Of a stretch of DNA of 64,000 nucleotides, positions 59,801-64,000 are shown piece by piece. The first letter of the stretch is position 1; each line of letters starts with the position of its first letter. Source of the DNA: Nicotiana tabacum. Its lineage: Eukaryota > Streptophyta > Magnoliopsida > Solanales > Solanaceae. The stretch is from NCBI RefSeq assembly GCF_000715075.1, contig NC_134084.1, forward strand, positions 1,552,501 to 1,616,500, in the 5' to 3' direction. The translations under genes were made by a program, and so were the position numbers. The notes beneath the pieces were generated by a model. The model was not told where the DNA came from, ran no database searches, and saw only the letters and a list, made by a program, of their open reading frames with translations.

Positions 59801-62030
59801 TTCGAAAACTGCCCAGTCACCCAGGCTTTGCAAATGCGGGGTTTCTTCGCAAATGCGATGGCCGCATTTGCGATCCAAACCTCGCAAATGCGAAAATACT
59901 AGAAACAACAATTAAAAACTATGCAAGAACACTCCGGAACTAATCTGAAACTCACCCGAGCCCTCGAGGCTCCAAACCAAATATGCACACAAGTCTAAAA
60001 ACACAACACGAACTCGCTCGTGCACTCAAATCATCAAAATAACTCCTGCAACCACGATTCGGACGCCAAAACGCATGCAAATCAAATTAGACTTCAAGAA
60101 CTTCTAGAATCACAACTAAGCATCCGAACCTATCAAATCAATTCAGAATGGCGCCAAACTTTGCAGACGAGTTCCATATGACAAGACGAACCAATCGAAG
60201 CTTCAACTCACGCATGACAGCCTCGAAACGATGAATCACACCTCAAGTCAAAATCAATAAAATTTGAAACTTCAACTTCCACAACCGATGTCGAAACCTA
60301 CCAATTCAGCTCCGATTGACCTCAAATTTCGCACATATGTCACACTTGACATTATAGACCTATTCCAACTTCCGAAATTGAATTTCGACCCCGATATCAA
60401 AAAGTCCACTCCCGGTCAAACTTCCCAAAAATCCAATTTTTGCCATTTTGCGTCAAATTCAACTACGGACCTCCAAATCACAATCCGGACGAGCTCTTAA
60501 GTCCAAAATCACCCAACGAAGCTAGCGGAACTGACGAAACTCCATTCTGAGGTCAAATGCTAAAAAGTCAAACTTGGTCAACTCTTCCAACTTAATACTC
60601 AACTCTCGAAGTTCATTCTTCCAAATCGATTCCGGACAACCCGAAAACTCATACCGACGATTTACGCAAGTCATAATACATCATGTGGAGATACCCAAGC
60701 CTTCAAACACCGAGTGAAGTGCAGATTCCCAAAACGACCAGTCGGGTTGTTACAGTAGATGTCACGTGACATGCTACCTCAGTGCTCCTAACAGTAGTAT
60801 ATTTAGACCCAAAGTATAACGAAGAGTATATTTAAACCTTTTCTCATAGTACATGAGTATATTTAGACCCAAAGTATAACGAAGAGTATATTTAAACCTT
60901 TTCTCATAGTACATGGGTATATTTAGCCATTTTCCATAGTAGAAATATATAACGAACCTATTTTTATGACAATTTCACTACTGCAATTCGTTTAGTTTTC
61001 TACTAAAATGTTCAGTAAACTTTTATTCTTGTTTCTTTTGCTATTGACAACAGACAAAAGTGAGGACGTGATTGACTACATACCAGGAGTCCAATCAATC
61101 AGACCAAAGGATCTAATGTCATATCTTCAAGAAACAGACACAACCTCAATATGTCATCAAATTATTTCTAATGCCTTTGAAGATGTAAGAAGTGCTGACT
61201 TTATTTTATGTAACACTATCCAAGAGCTCGAACCCGAGACCATATCAGCTTTACAAGTTGAAAAATCATTTTTTGCGATAGGTCCCGTTTTTCCACCCGA
61301 GTTCAACAAGATTGACGTGGCTACTAGCATGTGGTCCGAGTTCGACTGCACCCATTGGCTCGACCTACAACAACATGCAACAGTCTTGTACGTGTCATTT
61401 GGTAGCTATGCCCATCTTAACAAAAATAATCTTCTTGAAATAGCTTATGGTTTATTATTAAGTAAAGTTAGTTTTATTTGGGTGCTCCGACCCGATATTG
61501 TCAGCTCCGATGACCCGAATCCATTACCGGAAGACTTTCAAAGTGAAACTCATGGTCGTGGTTTGATCATACCTTGGTGTTGTCAGAAACAAGTGTTGAC
61601 TCATACAGCAATCGGAGGATTCTTGACTCATTGTGGTTGGAACTCTATTTTGGAAGCTATTTGGTGTCAAGTTCCGTTGCTTTGTTTCCCTTTGCTCACT
61701 GATCAATTCACTAATCGAAAATTAGTCGTTGATGATTGGAAGATCGGACTTAATTTGTGCGATAAAAATCAAATCACTAAGGACGAAGTATTGGAGAAAA
61801 TACACCATTTAATGTATGGAAAATCAAGTGATGAATTTAGAAATGCAATCAAGAAAGTGAAAAAGATGTTAGAGAATGCAATACGAGCTGGAGGATCATC
61901 ACAGGAAAACTTGGATAATTTTATTGGAACAGTATATTTATTGGCCGGTAAAGAACTCACACATCCAGAAGATGAAAGTAGCAGAGATGAGGATGTTGAG
62001 GTGGATGTGCGGGCATACAAGGATGGATAA
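55371..62030 (+). CDS. UDP-glycosyltransferase, UGT86A-like
   Basis: Exon 1 is 55371-55887 and exon 2 is 61054-62030. The phase 1 GT-AG intron is 5166 bp, and the protein has 497 residues. N-terminal [15 protein letters not shown] carries the catalytic His. ADSF near residue 125 fits the activating Asp. Exon 2 continues [20 protein letters not shown]. The 44-residue PSPG box runs from 61575 (WCCQ) through HCGWNS to DQ at 61706. Such enzymes transfer sugar from UDP-sugar to small acceptors in the cytosol. The acceptor is unknown here. Wording through exon 2 is UGT86A-like ([18 protein letters not shown] context). An in-frame upstream Met at 55278 would add a 31-residue non-family extension. 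The last 19 residues ([19 protein letters not shown]) and the stop come from a LINE. Confidence 0.85.
55938..56310 (-). mobile_element. diverged RTE LINE 3' portion in the UGT intron
   Basis: (CAA)n at 55939-55962 is followed by the shared tail ('gggtatggggagagtaagatg', 'gtacgcagccttacccc'). Farther right, 'ctaatttttgacctctacat' and 'gtctaggaccatgtcctta' match the LINE at 49.83-50.54 kb. Confidence 0.7.
56806..56881. repeat. long (AT)n microsatellite
   Basis: About 38 uninterrupted AT units in the UGT intron. Confidence 0.95.
56892..60940. mobile_element. MITE-like element, interrupted by a solo LTR
   Basis: The left end 'gggtcaaatatacccttata' and the inverted right end 'catgggtatatttagccatt' frame shared inverted blocks ('ataactttgggtc'-type). 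The right side has a 60 bp tandem duplication (60797-60856 and 60857-60916). The element without the LTR is about 370 bp. Confidence 0.7.
57072..60754 (-). mobile_element. solo Del/Tekay-type LTR (3.7 kb) in the UGT intron
   Basis: The minus strand starts TGTAACAACCCGACTGGTCG, as the LTRs at 35018 and 42181 do, and ends GGGTCATGACA. The flanks ATAGA and GTAGA are a five-base duplication with one mismatch. It contains tandem 'cccttcgtgctttacactc' repeats (58385-58560) and a CGCAAATGCG cluster (59630-59890). No coding region. Confidence 0.85.
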
Positions 62031-62688
62031 GATTAGGAATGAAGATATTCGAGAGAAGGTGAGTGTGGCCCCCATGGAGGACAAGATGCGGGAAGTAAGA
62101 CTCAGATGGTTCGGGCACATTCAGAGGAGGAGCACTGATGCACCGGTGAGGAGGTGTGAGCGACTGGCTGTAGTGGGCACGCGGAGAGGTAGAGGAAGAC
62201 CTAAGAAATATTGGGGAGAGGTGATCAGACAGGACATGGCGCGACTTAGGATTACTGAGGACATGGCCCTTGATAGGGAATTTTGGAGGTCGAGCATTAA
62301 GGTTGTAGGTTAGGGGAGAGTGTGAATATTTCTACAGCACAATAGAGTGAGACTATCCAGTTAGGAGTTAGACTAGGAATGTCATTGGTCGTCTATTGAT
62401 GCAGGGCTTTACCTTCTAGTTGTACTATACCAGCCATCTATTTCGTATTTCGTATTTCGTATTCTGTATTTCATATTTCATATCTCTTATATATTGTTGT
62501 TATTTTTATTACGCATTTTTATGGTACTAATATATCATCTCCTATTGCTTTTTTGAGCCGAGGGTCTCCTGGAAACAGCCTCTCTACCCTTCGGGGTAGA
62601 GGTAAGGTCTGCGTACATATTACCCTCCCCAGTCCCCACTTGTAAGATTATACTGGGTCGTTGTTGTTGTTGTTATTGTTGTTGTTGT
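61971..62688 (+). mobile_element. 5'-truncated RTE-type LINE fused to the UGT 3' end
   Basis: Same sequence as the minus-strand LINE at 49830-50538, here on the plus strand. Its own ORF piece ([36 protein letters not shown]) lies in a different frame from UGT. It ends with the shared tail and (TTG)n at 62659-62688. No clear target duplication was found next to it. Confidence 0.88.
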
Positions 62689-62893
62689 ATGTTAATAATA
62701 AGTTTGAATTTCTAGAAATTAGCAGGTGCATGATGTTGGTACTATATATTCATGCGTTTTTTAGGATATTAATTATGTAATTTTTTTTTTGCACATTCCT
62801 TATGTATTTGATTTGTTTTTTCAATGTAGCCAATTTCCTATAATATATTTATGAAATTAGTAAAGGTAATTCAAATCCAAAAGAAAAAATGTA

Positions 62894-63188
62894 CTCACTC
62901 CCTTCACTTTTACTTGTTTACTATACTAAAAGTATATTTTATCACTTTTACTTGTCCACTCTACTTAATAAAGAAAATGACAATCTTTTTTTTTCATGCT
63001 TTACTCTTATCATTAATTACGCATTCTCCAAATTATTTCTCAAGACGTTTAGGAAATGGTATTTTTCAAAATTTTTGAAAAATACTATCGTTATTATGGA
63101 TAGAATTATAAAATATATACTTCATTTATTTTTTTTTTTTAAAGGGAGCAAAAACTCAAAAGTGAACAATCAAAGTGAAAGGAGGAAG
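62894..63188. mobile_element. Stowaway-type MITE
   Basis: Left CTCACTCCCTTCACTTTTAC and right CAAAGTGAAAGGAGGAAG are inverted. TA flanks lie at 62892-62893 and 63189-63190. Confidence 0.8.
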
Positions 63189-63466
63189 TACTAATCAATG
63201 GAAACAATGAGGGAATTACTCCTAGTGCAATCCATGCTAATGGACTGAGGATAAGGATAAGTTTGGCCTTGAATTCAGTGTAAACAAAAGGAAAAAAAAA
63301 AGTAACTTTGACTTATTATAAATAACCTATTACATCAGAGTAAAAATTCTTACCTGTAGATGTATATAACTTTAACTAAATCCATTATAATTAAGTTTGT
63401 CACTCTCCATTTCATTCCTCTTACATTTTCTTGTTCTAGTATTTGTTCTTCTTTCTCTTCACAGCC

Positions 63467-63688
63467 ATGGTTTTTGATAGAGATAATGCTCGTTTTGCTG
63501 TTGGTGTTTTTGGTCAGTTTAATTTTCTTGCCCCCCAAAAAAAGTACACATAATTAACACACACACACACACACGAATTGTTTCTCACTATTTATTTTTT
63601 TGGGCAAAGTCCTGTTATACATGAATTTTTCTATGTTTTTTCAATTTTCAGGGAGTACTGTTGCACTCATCTTGTTTTTATCACCATT
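63467..63688 (+). CDS. SWEET sugar transporter, 5' exons (partial)
   Basis: Exon 1 is 63467-63512 (46 nt, MVFDRDNARFAVGVF) and exon 2 is 63652-63688 (37 nt, the usual size of SWEET exon 2; GSTVALILFLSP). The intron begins GT (gtcagt, not the commonest donor) and ends ttttcag. A gtaagt donor follows exon 2. The reading resembles the start of the first SWEET transmembrane helix, with Ser where Asn is usual after Gly. The remaining exons lie beyond the window. By family knowledge it moves sugars across the plasma or vacuolar membrane. It sits near three SWEET relics, suggesting a local gene cluster. Confidence 0.8.
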
Positions 63689-64000
63689 GTAAGTAAGCTT
63701 TTCCCATGTTAACTCCACTGTTTTCTTTGAGTTCTCAAGATAAAGAATACATATATCATGACAGTCACGGGCGGATTTAGGATTTTTAGAACATGAGTAC
63801 ACCACTAAAAAAGTGAGAAAAAAGTACGAGGTGGGAATCGATTTATGTTCCTTTGGATAAATAAAGCGGCATTCAAAGTGCATTATTCAATATTTTTAGA
63901 GCATGACGGCCAACAGATAATATTAGATCAATTTTACGAGATATATACATAAAATATCCCTTCCCCCGCCCCAAAAAAAAGCATGCATTGAACAGATTAT
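63689..64000 (+). other. intron 2 of the SWEET gene (to window edge)
   Basis: No further SWEET exon is seen. A diverged repeat begins near 63765 ('cacgggcggatttaggattt'). Confidence 0.5.

Noticed and set aside
59539..59943. 134-codon ORF rich in NCD/FANAK motifs
   Set aside because: It is a translation of the CGCAAATGCG motif cluster within the solo LTR, not a protein.
61008..61053. Start codon of exon 2 ORF as an independent gene
   Set aside because: The first 15 codons lie in the intron's polypyrimidine/acceptor region. Phase matches exon 1.

Overview
The window is AT-rich nuclear DNA from a flowering plant. It is almost certainly Solanaceae and probably Nicotiana. I infer this from TTG-tailed SINE/RTE-LINE 3' ends, Au-type SINEs, Stowaway MITEs, long-LTR Ty3/gypsy elements and the exon structures of the plant genes. 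No database search was possible, so species is inference.

Real genes are few. (1) An R2R3-MYB transcription factor (+, 8928-10787, two exons). (2) A tRNA-Gly(CCC) (+, 16603-16673). (3) A complete eight-exon BiP/HSP70 endoplasmic reticulum chaperone (-, 17711-21861) ending in HDEL, with an ERSE-II-like promoter box. (4) A UGT86A-like family-1 glycosyltransferase (+, 55371-62030, two exons, 5.2 kb intron) whose last codons come from an inserted LINE. (5) The first two exons of a SWEET sugar transporter (+, from 63467), running off the right edge. Pseudogenes include SWEET fragments (about 34.6, 45.2-45.9 and 48.0-48.8 kb) and a GDP-mannose 4,6-dehydratase copy split by a LINE (49.7-50.7 kb).

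The rest is layered transposon debris. 1-1447: 3' end of a gypsy element lacking pol. 1.9-8.4 kb: palindrome-rich MITE, Au SINEs, a 3.1 kb AT-rich foldback element with GC-rich hairpin tips, and a Stowaway MITE. 11-17 kb: LTR remnants, several MITEs and SINEs, one SINE with a 16 bp target duplication. 22751-34119: a complete 11.4 kb Tat-lineage gypsy element on the minus strand (TSD TATTG) with gag-pro-RT-RNaseH-second RNaseH-integrase. Between pol and its 3' LTR it carries an opposite-strand, intron-containing gene and a 1.4 kb higher-order tandem array. 35.0-45.1 kb: a mosaic of Del/Tekay-type LTRs, a minus-strand copia element and a 2.8 kb solo LTR inside copia integrase (TSD CCAAC). 46.2-48.0 kb: another LTR remnant. 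57.1-60.8 kb: a 3.7 kb solo LTR nested in a MITE inside the UGT intron.

The genes do not form a pathway. The most notable biology is transposon sequence becoming part of genes: SINE-derived codons in the MYB exon and a LINE-derived C-terminus in the UGT. The antisense gene carried by the Tat element is the other main point.
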